Shown here: in pieces, positions 1 through 7,687 of the stretch | How the letters are laid out: every line of letters begins with the position of its first letter | Position numbering within the stretch: position 1 is the stretch's first letter | From: JASFRS01 sp050114795 | Lineage (GTDB): Bacteria; Pseudomonadota; Alphaproteobacteria; Sphingomonadales; CAKZYD01 | DNA: 16,656 nucleotides | NCBI GenBank assembly: GCA_050114795.1 | Contig: JASFRS010000040.1 | Coordinates: 1 to 16,656 of the forward strand | Reading direction: 5' to 3' | Translations under genes and position numbers: made by a program | The notes under the pieces: generated by a model | What the model was told of the DNA's origin: nothing | Seen by the model: only the letters and a program-made list of their open reading frames with translations | The model's database searches: none

Positions 1-438
1 ACCATCGTTCATGGCGATTATCGCTGCGACAATATGATTTTCCACCCGAGTGAGCCAAAAGTCTTGGCTGTGCTGGATTGGGAATTATCAACACTTGGCC
101 ACCCGCTGGCCGATTTTTCTTATCATCTGATGATGTATCGCATGCCCCCTGTGGGGACGACAGGACTGGTCGGCCAAGATTTGAAGGCGCTCAACATTCC
201 CTCTGAAGAGGAATATGTAGAAGCCTATTGCAAACGTGTTGGCAGAGAAAATGGGATTCCTAATTTGGACTTCTATTTTGCATATAATCTTTTTCGTCTG
301 GCAGCGATTGTTCATGGCATTCAAGGGCGTGTCGTTCGGGGAACGGCAGCCTCTAAACATGCAAAACAAATGGGCGCAATGATTGAACCTTTGGCCAATC
401 TCGCCTGGGTGCAGGCGGAAAAAGCGTCAAAGGCCTAA
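1..438 (+). CDS. APH-family phosphotransferase, ACAD10-like, 3' part
   Basis: This is the C-terminal 145 residues of an aminoglycoside-phosphotransferase-fold kinase; the 5' end lies before the window. The reading frame is open from base 1. Visible residues 4-11 carry the catalytic-loop motif HGDYRCDN (Asp6 as catalytic base, Asn11 as metal ligand). The metal-binding DWE follows in the stretch VLAVLDWELSTLGHPLADFSY. This wording is typical of the ACAD10/ACAD11-like kinase family, which in bacteria often sits near acyl-CoA dehydrogenase or short-chain dehydrogenase genes and is thought to phosphorylate hydroxy-acyl-type substrates. The substrate here cannot be told. The next gene starts 4 nt after the stop, so the two are probably co-transcribed. 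Family assignment is firm; the exact role is inference. Confidence 0.88.
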   Translation, partial: TIVHGDYRCDNMIFHPSEPKVLAVLDWELSTLGHPLADFSYHLMMYRMPPVGTTGLVGQDLKALNIPSEEEYVEAYCKRVGRENGIPNLDFYFAYNLFRLAAIVHGIQGRVVRGTAASKHAKQMGAMIEPLANLAWVQAEKASKA

Positions 439-442
439 AACC

Positions 443-1222
443 ATGCCATTAGTAACTTTAGATAATTGCGATATTTTCTATCATGAAGAAGGCTTAGCAA
501 GCAACGGGCCGCCATTGGTCTTCATCCATGGCTGGACTTGTGATCATACAGCCATGCTGCCTTTGGCGGAACGGTTCTCCCAAGATCATCATTGGATTGC
601 GCCTGATGTTTTGGGGCATGGACGGTCCTCCAAACCTCAGGACGACTATAAGATTGAAACCCAGGCCGAATTGATTGCCAAGCTTTGCAAGATCTGGGCC
701 CCATCAAAGCCGCTTCTTATCGGGCATAGCATGGGTGCGCAGATTGCCATTGAAATGGCTGCGCAAAACCCTGGCGCATATAAAGGCGTCGTGTTGTTGG
801 ATCCGGCACCAATTATCCCGCATGAAAAGGCCGTACAATTTGGCAAAGACGTGGCACGCCAACTGGACCGCCATGATATACCTGGCATGCTTGCCGCCTT
901 TGCGCGGCGGCAAATCATAAAAGCCGCGGACCCTCATGCGGTCGACGCCATAGTCGAAGTTATGACTGCCACACCCGCCCATGTTGTCAAGTCAGCTTGG
1001 GCATCCGTCCAAAGCTGGAACGGGAAACAAAAAATTCAACAATTAAACTGCGCTATATTATTGATATCGGCTGATAAACCGTTAAACCGTCCCATGGATA
1101 TTGCCAGGGTGAATGAGAGAGTTATGACGGCACAAACCGCCGGAGCTGGGCATATGCATCAATATGAAGTGCCAGATCAATTAGAGGCCATGATCCGCCG
1201 TTTCATTGATCTTTTGACATAA
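443..1222 (+). CDS. alpha/beta hydrolase
   Basis: This is a 259-residue alpha/beta-hydrolase-fold enzyme. I chose the ATG at 443 because AAAGG at 429-433 lies 9 nt upstream and the protein then begins directly with the first beta strand. An in-frame ATG at 383 would add 20 unconserved residues overlapping the upstream gene. Visible motifs are the oxyanion-hole HGW (29-31), DVLGHGRSS (55-63), the nucleophile elbow GHSMGAQ with Ser96, Asp211 in LISADKPL as the likely acid, and His237 in GAGHMHQYEVP. All three members of the triad are therefore present. The sequence alone does not separate esterase, lactonase or other C-C/C-O hydrolase roles. It follows the ACAD10-like kinase gene by 4 nt, so a shared catabolic pathway is plausible but unproven. 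Confidence 0.9.
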   Translation: MPLVTLDNCDIFYHEEGLASNGPPLVFIHGWTCDHTAMLPLAERFSQDHHWIAPDVLGHGRSSKPQDDYKIETQAELIAKLCKIWAPSKPLLIGHSMGAQIAIEMAAQNPGAYKGVVLLDPAPIIPHEKAVQFGKDVARQLDRHDIPGMLAAFARRQIIKAADPHAVDAIVEVMTATPAHVVKSAWASVQSWNGKQKIQQLNCAILLISADKPLNRPMDIARVNERVMTAQTAGAGHMHQYEVPDQLEAMIRRFIDLLT

Positions 1223-1243
1223 ATTTATCACGACAGCTGTACA
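1214..1243 (+). promoter_or_regulatory. possible sigma70 promoter for the yiaD-like gene
   Basis: A perfect -35 box TTGACA lies at 1214-1219, overlapping the last codons of the hydrolase. It is followed 18 nt later by the weak -10 candidate TGTACA (1238-1243, 3 of 6 matches to TATAAT). The start of the lipoprotein gene is 47 nt downstream. The palindrome ACAGCTGT (1233-1240) overlaps the -10 region and could be an operator, or chance. The -35 box is good but the -10 box is poor. Confidence 0.3.
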
Positions 1244-1290
1244 TTTTTCGGCTTATTTTAAACTAAAGAGGCAAATCAAAGGGGTTATTT

Positions 1291-1941
1291 ATGAAGAACT
1301 CACCTCATTTAATTGGTGCTGTGCTTATTGCGGCATTCGGGCTTAGCGCCTGCACGACGGATCCATATACTGGCGAGCGAAAATTATCTCGTACAGCAAT
1401 TGGCGCTGGTGTAGGGGCTGCTGTCGGCGCCGGGGCTGGCGCCATCGGTGGTGGACGCAAAGCCACATTAATTGGCCTGGGTGTGGGAACACTCGCAGGG
1501 GCTGCCGTCGGCGGTTATATGGATGCGCAGGAAGCAAAATTGCGACGTCAATTGCAGTCAACCGGCGTTTCCGTGACCCGTGACGGCGATAGTATCATTT
1601 TGAATATGCCTTCAAATGTGACCTTTGACGTTAATCAATCCAGCGTTCGTGCAGAATTCTCTGAAGTGCTTAACTCCGTGGCTTTGGTGCTGAACGAATA
1701 TAAGAAAACTTATGTTGACGTATTGGGCCACACAGATTCCACCGGTTCCGAACAATATAACCTCAATCTATCCGTTCAACGGGCGCAAAGCGTGGCCAAT
1801 TATCTGATGGGCCGTGGTGTGATTCAGGAACGTTTTGTCATTCGTGGCTTGGGTGAATCTTTACCCATCGCATCCAACGCAACGGAAGCCGGACGGGCAC
1901 AAAACCGTCGTGTTGAAATCGTTCTTCAACCGCTCACCTGA
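1291..1941 (+). CDS. yiaD: YiaD-like OmpA-family lipoprotein
   Basis: This 216-residue protein is a predicted outer-membrane lipoprotein that anchors peptidoglycan. A signal peptide ends in the lipobox LSAC with lipidated Cys21, followed by TTDPYTGER as in E. coli YiaD. Residues about 35-76 form a Gly/Ala-rich glycine-zipper segment. Residues about 104-215 form an OmpA C-terminal domain with NMPSNVTFD, GHTDSTG (Asp149) and SVQRAQSVANYL (Arg164); Asp149 and Arg164 are the positions expected to bind diaminopimelate. Length and order match YiaD closely. AAAGGGG at 1278-1284 is a strong ribosome site 6 nt before the ATG. The residue after Cys21 is Thr, not the Asp that retains lipoproteins in the inner membrane of enterics, which fits export to the outer membrane. 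It is probably a single-gene unit. Confidence 0.92.
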   Translation: MKNSPHLIGAVLIAAFGLSACTTDPYTGERKLSRTAIGAGVGAAVGAGAGAIGGGRKATLIGLGVGTLAGAAVGGYMDAQEAKLRRQLQSTGVSVTRDGDSIILNMPSNVTFDVNQSSVRAEFSEVLNSVALVLNEYKKTYVDVLGHTDSTGSEQYNLNLSVQRAQSVANYLMGRGVIQERFVIRGLGESLPIASNATEAGRAQNRRVEIVLQPLT

Positions 1942-1972
1942 TTTCTTGACTTGAGCTAAATCAACGCATGGC

Positions 1973-2006
1973 GCATCCTTCTTTCCTATAGGGGAAAGAA
2001 GGATGC
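1973..2006 (+). promoter_or_regulatory. perfect hairpin enclosing the ABC operon's ribosome binding site
   Basis: GCATCCTTCTTTCC (1973-1986) pairs without mismatch with GGAAAGAAGGATGC (1993-2006) around the 6-nt loop TATAGG. The 3' arm contains the extended Shine-Dalgarno sequence GAAAGAAGG (1994-2002), whose core GAAGG ends 7 nt before the ATG at 2010. The folded RNA would hide the ribosome site. The next bases are CCCTATGAAG, with no T-run, so this is not a canonical intrinsic terminator. It could instead mark the 3' end of the yiaD-like mRNA. The structure is read directly from the sequence; a regulatory role is inferred. Confidence 0.65.
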
Positions 2007-2009
2007 CCT

Positions 2010-2735
2010 ATGAAGACATTAAAGAAACTAGATAAAACCGCTCTTTCCACCCGCGCCATATCTAAGGTTTATGGTGAGGGGGAAGCAGCTGTTCATGCCC
2101 TACGCGGCGTCGATTTGGATGTGATGGCTGGCGAGATGGTCGTCATCCTGGGTCCTTCCGGGTCCGGAAAATCCACCTTATTGAACATCATGGGCGGGCT
2201 AGATCGCCCAACATCTGGTCAGGTTTTTTTTGAAGGTGCAGAATTAACCGCCTTTGAAGATCGGGCGCTTACCAATTACCGGCGCAACAACGTCGGTTTC
2301 ATCTTTCAATTTTACAATCTGATTCCGTCTTTGACGGCGCGGGAGAATGTGGCGCTGGTCACTGAAATCGCGCCATCACCCATGAAGATTGAGCATGCAT
2401 TAGACTTAGTCGACCTTGGCCCGCGCGCAGATCACTTTCCAGCCCAGCTTTCAGGGGGTGAACAGCAAAGAGTCGCCATTGCCCGTGCAATCGCCAAACG
2501 CCCAAAATTATTGCTATGCGATGAGCCAACCGGTGCACTGGATAGTAAGACCGGGATCAAAATTCTTGAGGCCCTTGTCAGCGTCGCAGAAGATCAAAAG
2601 ACGACAACGCTAATCATCACTCATAATGTAGCCATTGCAGACTTAGCAGACCGGGTTCTGATTTTTGCTGACGGCCGATTGATTGAAGAAAAGCGCAATA
2701 CGCACCGTAAATCCCCGCAGGAGATGGTGTGGTGA
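2010..2735 (+). CDS. ABC transporter ATP-binding protein, MacB/LolD type
   Basis: This 241-residue nucleotide-binding subunit powers the exporter encoded with the next two genes. The domain is complete: Walker A GPSGSGKST (48-56), Q-loop Gln100 in FIFQFYNL, signature LSGGEQQ (147-153), Walker B LLLCDEPTGALDS (167-179) and the H-loop His205 in IITHN. The wording around DEPTGALDS, and the pairing with an FtsX-domain permease, place it in the MacB/LolD/DevA group. These ATPases usually drive mechanotransmission or lipid/lipoprotein and peptide export across the envelope. The stop overlaps the start of the permease gene, implying translational coupling. The ribosome binding site lies inside a perfect hairpin (1973-2006). 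The substrate is unknown; the N-terminal 12 residues are outside the conserved fold. Confidence 0.93.
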   Translation: MKTLKKLDKTALSTRAISKVYGEGEAAVHALRGVDLDVMAGEMVVILGPSGSGKSTLLNIMGGLDRPTSGQVFFEGAELTAFEDRALTNYRRNNVGFIFQFYNLIPSLTARENVALVTEIAPSPMKIEHALDLVDLGPRADHFPAQLSGGEQQRVAIARAIAKRPKLLLCDEPTGALDSKTGIKILEALVSVAEDQKTTTLIITHNVAIADLADRVLIFADGRLIEEKRNTHRKSPQEMVW

Positions 2736-5134
2736 CTTTGCTCATGCGCTTAAATCTCTTATTGGCCCCCTTGCAGCCCTTAAATCGCAAGCTTGTACGG
2801 GACCTTTGGCATATTCGCGGGCAAGCCTTTGCCATCGCCCTGGTGATTGGCTGCGGAGTGGCCATGTTTATCATGGCAGTTGGTATGATGCGTTCACTTG
2901 AAGTCACAAGGGATGCTTATTACGACCGCTATCGATTTGCCGATGCCTTTGCCAGCGCACGACGGGTGCCTGAATATATTGCGCACAGAATAGCTGATAT
3001 TCCAGGAGTGCGCACTGTTGAACCCCGAATTACCACCGCCGCCATCGTTGACATTCCCGGTTTGAATGAACCGGTTACTGCTAAACTCCATTCCCTACCC
3101 CAATTCAGCGAACCAAAGCTCAATCTTTTAGTTCTAAGAGAGGGGCGAATGCCCAGGCCGGAACGTGCTGATGAAATCCTTCTGCTTGAAGCTTTTGCAA
3201 AAGCCAATCGACTGGAACCAGGCGATCATATTTCCGCAATATTGAACGGCATTAAGCGAGAGTTGAGCATCACCGGCTTAGTTCTATCGCCTGAATATAT
3301 CTATGCCATTGCACCCGGCCAAATCGTTCCTGATGCACGGCGTTTCGGCGTTATCTGGATGGGAAAGGAGCACTTAGGCGCGGCTTATGATCTGGATGAC
3401 GCGTTTAATGATGTGCTTCTGCGGCTCGACCGGAATGCCATAGACAATTTTGTCCTGGATGAAGTTGACCGGATCCTGGACCCCTATGGAGGGGTTGGCT
3501 CTTATCTCCGTGAAGATCAGATATCTGATAAATTCCTCAGCAATGAAATGGAGCAGCTAAAAACCATGACGGGCGTATTGCCGCCCATATTCCTAGCTGT
3601 TGCCGCCTTTTTGCTGAATGTTGTTCTATCGCGACTGATTGACCAGGAACGAGAGCAGATTGGCCTATTAAAAGCCTTTGGTTACAGCACCTTGGTAATT
3701 GTCTGGCATTATATCAAAATGGTCATGATTCTAACCAGCATGGGTATTGCTATAGGTTTCGCTTTAGGCGCGTGGCTAGGCCATGGCCTAGCAGAGATAT
3801 ATACGGAATTTTTCGTCTTTCCCTTCCTCTATTTCCAGGCCGGATTGGATATATATGCCTTAAGCGCGTTGATAAGCTTGACTGCGGCTATCGTCGCAAC
3901 GTTGTTCGCCGTTTTATCCGCAGCGCGCCTGACACCGGCGACAGCCATGCAGCCTCCCGCGCCCGTAGATTATGGTGGTCATTTAGCGCGACTGCTAAGC
4001 CGCTTGAAAATGCTGGATGAAGTCGCGCGGATGATTTTCCGTCATATTACCCGGCGGCCTTTACGGTCATCTTTAGCCATTTTGGGTGTGGCGCTGGCAC
4101 TTGGTCTGCGCATCGGGTCAGAAAGCAGTAATGATAATGTTGGTTGGATGATTGAACTCAGCTTCGATTACGCTGAAAGACAAAATGCGACCTTGGCATT
4201 GAATGAGCCACGCAATGCGGCCATATTACATGAAATTGCAGCTCTACCCGCTGTGCGTCAGGTCGAGGGCTTCCGCTCCGTACCCGCTATATTGAGATTT
4301 GGCACCGTAATGCGCCGTCAGGGATTAATGGGCATTGCGGATGATGCACAACTTAGTCGCTTGATTGACCAAAAAGACCGGCCCGTTACCCCTGCTCCAT
4401 TCGGCCTGACAATCTCTCGTTCATTAGCTGATATTCTCAAGACAGAACTGGGCGATGAAATTATCGTAGAAATCAGAGAAGGCCGTCGCCCCACTTTGAA
4501 ATTACGTGTGACACAAATTGTCGATGCTTATTTCGGCACCCCAGCCTTCATGAATCTGGCAGCTTTGAACGAGGTTATGAAAGAGGGGCCGACTTTGACC
4601 GGTGCCTATGTCCTAACAGACAAAAAAGATAGGGATAGCCTGTTCAAACAACTAAAAAACACCCCTGCCCTCGCCGCAGTGACTACGCGCGAGGCTGCTT
4701 TACGCAGCCTGGAGGAAACCATGGCCGAGAATTTGGGGATTATGACGCTCATCAACACCATATTTTCCAGCCTGATTGTCATTGGGGTAATCTATAATAA
4801 CGCACGCATCTCTTTGTCTGAGAAAGCGCGGGATTTAGCTTCCCTACGGGTCCTGGGTTTTACAAGGGCCGAGGTCTCCGCAATATTACTGGGGGAAGTT
4901 GGCATATTGACCCTGCTGGCTATTCCTTTCGGCGTCTTATTTGGCATGGGCTTATCCCATTACATGGTGGCGAGTTTTTCCAATGACCTGTTTACCGTGC
5001 CTTATGCTTTAAGCAACGCCACGATTGGCAAAGGCATTTTGACTGTAATTATTGCCGCCATCTTCAGCGCCTGGATCGTACGTCGGCGCATTGACCATTT
5101 GGATTTAATCCGCGTGTTGAAAACCCGGGAGTGA
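2729..5134 (+). CDS. ABC transporter permease, double FtsX domain
   Basis: This inner-membrane permease of 801 residues has two FtsX units in tandem, the usual size for the fused form of this family. Predicted membrane segments are about 36-56, then after a periplasmic domain (about 60-275) 283-303, 325-350 and 376-398. The second half has a short segment at 447-460, a periplasmic domain to about 665, then 671-690, 717-744 and 768-786. Family-typical motifs are EREQIGLLKAFGYS after the first FtsX helix and EKARDLASLRVLGFTRAEV in the second. The start is GTG, either 2729 or 2732; AGGAG at 2719-2723 is 5 or 8 nt away. A start at 2732 would give a 4-nt GTGA overlap with the ATPase stop. An odd point is RIGSESSNDN (461-470), polar where a helix would normally continue. 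Confidence 0.9.
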   Translation: MVTLLMRLNLLLAPLQPLNRKLVRDLWHIRGQAFAIALVIGCGVAMFIMAVGMMRSLEVTRDAYYDRYRFADAFASARRVPEYIAHRIADIPGVRTVEPRITTAAIVDIPGLNEPVTAKLHSLPQFSEPKLNLLVLREGRMPRPERADEILLLEAFAKANRLEPGDHISAILNGIKRELSITGLVLSPEYIYAIAPGQIVPDARRFGVIWMGKEHLGAAYDLDDAFNDVLLRLDRNAIDNFVLDEVDRILDPYGGVGSYLREDQISDKFLSNEMEQLKTMTGVLPPIFLAVAAFLLNVVLSRLIDQEREQIGLLKAFGYSTLVIVWHYIKMVMILTSMGIAIGFALGAWLGHGLAEIYTEFFVFPFLYFQAGLDIYALSALISLTAAIVATLFAVLSAARLTPATAMQPPAPVDYGGHLARLLSRLKMLDEVARMIFRHITRRPLRSSLAILGVALALGLRIGSESSNDNVGWMIELSFDYAERQNATLALNEPRNAAILHEIAALPAVRQVEGFRSVPAILRFGTVMRRQGLMGIADDAQLSRLIDQKDRPVTPAPFGLTISRSLADILKTELGDEIIVEIREGRRPTLKLRVTQIVDAYFGTPAFMNLAALNEVMKEGPTLTGAYVLTDKKDRDSLFKQLKNTPALAAVTTREAALRSLEETMAENLGIMTLINTIFSSLIVIGVIYNNARISLSEKARDLASLRVLGFTRAEVSAILLGEVGILTLLAIPFGVLFGMGLSHYMVASFSNDLFTVPYALSNATIGKGILTVIIAAIFSAWIVRRRIDHLDLIRVLKTRE

Positions 5135-5137
5135 TTG

Positions 5138-6358
5138 ATGAAAGGCCAAAACATAAGGCAGTGGATTAGCCTGAGCATCCTTGGCATCGTTATTATAGGT
5201 GCCTTGTTTCTTGCCTTGCGGAAGCCACCACTTGCCGTCGACTTAGGCGAGGTCACAAGGGGGCCACTGGTCGTCACCGTAGATGAAGATGGAGAAACCC
5301 GCGTGCGGGAGGCTTATGTTGTCTCCGCCCCGGTGGCAGGTCGATTACTACGCATTACCCAGGATGTGGGTGACCCAGTGGTCGCTGGAGAGACCGTTCT
5401 CGCAACTATTCAACCATCCGAGCCCACATTCCTGGACGTGCGCAGTCAATCAGAAGCTAAGGCGCAAATAAGGTCTTCCGAGGCGGCGCTTAAATTGGCT
5501 AAGGCTGAAGTAGAGCGCGCGGCTGCCGAGCGGGATTTTGCTCAAAATGAACTAAAACGTATGGAAACGCTGTTCCAAACGCAGACCGTGGCTGAAGCTG
5601 CCGTTGACCGCGCCCGCATGCAGTTTTCCAGCACACGCGCTGCATTAGCCTCGGCCCAAGCAGCGGTTGATGTCGCGGACCATGAATTAGAACGCGCACG
5701 GGCGATGCTCATTACACCGCAGGACAGTCCGGAGAACGGTATTGATACACGCTGCTGCACAGTAGATGTGCGGTCTCCCATTACCGGGCGATTACTTAGA
5801 TTGATTGAAGAAAGTGAAGCTGTTTTACCCGCCGGCGCACCACTTGTTGAAGTCGGGAACCCGCGAGAGCTGGAAATTGTCGTCGATCTGTTATCATCTG
5901 ATGCTGTCCGCGTTGAACCCAACGCCCCTGTCCGCATAACTGACTGGGGTGGAACTTATGAATTGATGGGCCGGGTACGCCGGATTGAGCCTTTTGGTTT
6001 TACGAAGATTTCAGCTCTCGGTGTTGAAGAGCAACGCGTGAATGTCATCATCGATTTTGCCGACCCGGAGGGCATTCCCAATGCACTGGGTCACGGCTTT
6101 CGTGTCGAAGTCAAAATCGAAGAATGGCGGACCGAAGATACAATCCAAATACCGGAAGCCGCCCTTTTCCGCCAAGGTAATGAGTGGTCTGCATTTCTAG
6201 TGAAGGGCGGGCGCGTTGAACAGCGCATATTGGAAATCGGTCGCAGTAACGGCCAGTCAGCGGAAGTGTTGGGAGGCGTTGAACCGGGGGAGCAGGTCGT
6301 CCTATACCCCAGCGAGAAAGTGGAAGAAGGAATAAGAGTGAAAGAGCGCCCCCGTTAG
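5138..6358 (+). CDS. HlyD-type periplasmic adaptor subunit
   Basis: This 406-residue membrane-fusion protein completes the ABC cassette. One N-terminal membrane helix (about 9-27) anchors it in the inner membrane. Two half lipoyl/barrel-sandwich motifs (about 60-95 and 208-240) flank a long alpha-helical hairpin (about 103-192, rich in Ala, Glu, Lys and Arg). A beta-barrel region and a membrane-proximal domain follow. The ATG at 5138 was chosen over the TTG at 5135 because GGGAG at 5127-5131 is 6 nt upstream; the gene starts 3 nt after the permease stop. Such adaptors connect the permease to a TolC-type outer-membrane channel, but none is encoded here. The adjacent Cys206-Cys207 next to the second lipoyl half is unusual. 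The stop overlaps the convergent mscS-type gene by 4 bp. Confidence 0.9.
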   Translation: MKGQNIRQWISLSILGIVIIGALFLALRKPPLAVDLGEVTRGPLVVTVDEDGETRVREAYVVSAPVAGRLLRITQDVGDPVVAGETVLATIQPSEPTFLDVRSQSEAKAQIRSSEAALKLAKAEVERAAAERDFAQNELKRMETLFQTQTVAEAAVDRARMQFSSTRAALASAQAAVDVADHELERARAMLITPQDSPENGIDTRCCTVDVRSPITGRLLRLIEESEAVLPAGAPLVEVGNPRELEIVVDLLSSDAVRVEPNAPVRITDWGGTYELMGRVRRIEPFGFTKISALGVEEQRVNVIIDFADPEGIPNALGHGFRVEVKIEEWRTEDTIQIPEAALFRQGNEWSAFLVKGGRVEQRILEIGRSNGQSAEVLGGVEPGEQVVLYPSEKVEEGIRVKERPR

Positions 6359-7686
6359 TCTTGGCCCTGCTCTTTCATGAGTGTTTTTAACCGCTCAACA
6401 CTGTCTGATGTGATGTGCACATCGCGCTGCGGGAAGGGGAATTCAATTCCATTTTCATGGAATAAATCCCAGATTTTGACCATGACTTCAGACGCGACAT
6501 TTGAGACACCATTAAAAGGGTCATCAATCCAAAATCTCAATTCCAGATCGACACCGTCTGAGCCAAAGCCTCTCAATAAAGTTCGTGGCTCTGGCCTATT
6601 CAAAATGCGGTCAGTCTGCTCCGCCGCCTCCACCATTAATGCCATCGCTTTTTTGATGTCGCTGGAATAAGAGACCTGAACTGGGATACGGCGTCGTACA
6701 TTGCGGTCCGAATGGGACCAGTTAATCACCGGCTGAGTGATGACGTCTTCATTGGGGATCAAGTATTCCGTACCATCCCTTGTCACCACGGACGTATAGC
6801 GTGCTGCTAATTTATTGATCCAACCATATGTCCCCTGGGTTTCAATGACATCGCCCGGTTTAATGGAACGATCCATTAGCAGGATGATGCCTGAAATAAA
6901 ATTGGACACGACTTTCTGCAAACCAAAACCAAGGCCAACACCCAAGGCACCAGAGAAGACTGCAAGAGCTGTCAGATCAATCCCCGCAGAGGCCAACGCG
7001 ATTAATATCGCAATGGTGAGCAAGGTGATGCGAATGATTTTGGAGAACAGAACTTGAAGCGAAGGATTAAGCTGATCAACACGGCGCAGAGACTGCTCAC
7101 TCACGCGGGCGAGGAGTTGCGCACCCCATAGCAATAATATGGCAGTAAATATGCCTGTAATCACACTATATGCGGAGATATGCGTATCTCCCATATTAAA
7201 GCCAAAGCCATCAAGTGCAGTGATAAGCGGTGTCAGCAAACCTAATATATTCAAGGCGGCAATCGACCAGGCAATGATGGCAAATGCCCTGGCCAAAATC
7301 TGATTCCTGATCAGATTTGAAGCGAGGCGAACCACAATCCACGCGGTTAAAAGGCTGGAAACAATGATCAGCACCCGGACGCCTATGCCTTCGACAACGC
7401 CCAAAATCAGCACGCCCAGGCGCATAATCAATAATGCCGCTATTGGTCTAAAAAGCGGGTGGATGATCCAGGTTGCTCGGCCATAGCTGGGCCAGCGCGC
7501 GACAATAAGATTGGACCCCTTAACCAATCGTGCGCCAATCCAGCGGCTTAACAGCCAAGCAATGATTAAAACACTGAGTTGGATCGCAGCAGATAATGTC
7601 AGAATTTCCATCTGAAGCCAGGCCAGTGCCTGTTCAGCCCATATCTGCCACTGCTGCGGGTCGAGGAACCTCTCCATAAATGTCAT
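6355..7686 (-). CDS. MscS-family mechanosensitive ion channel
   Basis: This 443-residue channel protein is expected to relieve turgor during hypo-osmotic shock from the inner membrane. Residues 1-210 hold about five hydrophobic segments (near 26-46, 78-98, 103-122, 130-152 and 171-192). Then come one more helix (214-234) and the pore-lining TM3 with GALGVGLGFGLQKVVSNFISG (about 246-266). The cytoplasmic beta domain contains DRSIKPGDVIE and YLIPNEDVI, and the alpha/beta vestibule domain ends in FPFPQRDVHI (416-425), all typical of the family. With extra N-terminal helices it is larger than E. coli MscS (286 residues). The ATG lies one base after the tadA stop, and no good ribosome site is visible, so it is probably translated by coupling to tadA. 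A second ATG three codons in is possible. Confidence 0.93.
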   Translation of the reverse strand: MTFMERFLDPQQWQIWAEQALAWLQMEILTLSAAIQLSVLIIAWLLSRWIGARLVKGSNLIVARWPSYGRATWIIHPLFRPIAALLIMRLGVLILGVVEGIGVRVLIIVSSLLTAWIVVRLASNLIRNQILARAFAIIAWSIAALNILGLLTPLITALDGFGFNMGDTHISAYSVITGIFTAILLLWGAQLLARVSEQSLRRVDQLNPSLQVLFSKIIRITLLTIAILIALASAGIDLTALAVFSGALGVGLGFGLQKVVSNFISGIILLMDRSIKPGDVIETQGTYGWINKLAARYTSVVTRDGTEYLIPNEDVITQPVINWSHSDRNVRRRIPVQVSYSSDIKKAMALMVEAAEQTDRILNRPEPRTLLRGFGSDGVDLELRFWIDDPFNGVSNVASEVMVKIWDLFHENGIEFPFPQRDVHITSDSVERLKTLMKEQGQD

Positions 7687-7687
7687 A

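Noticed and set aside
383..442. Twenty-residue N-terminal extension of the alpha/beta hydrolase
   Set aside because: It overlaps the upstream kinase gene, is basic and unlike the fold, and the ATG at 443 has a well-spaced AAAGG.
1973..2006. Hairpin read as a rho-independent terminator of the yiaD-like gene
   Set aside because: The stem is strong but neither strand has a T-run after it, and the ribosome site of the next gene lies inside it. Listed as a regulatory structure instead.
4090..4140. Double frameshift in the permease to explain the polar stretch
   Set aside because: One alternative frame meets a stop and the other gives no better helix, so the sequence was taken as read.
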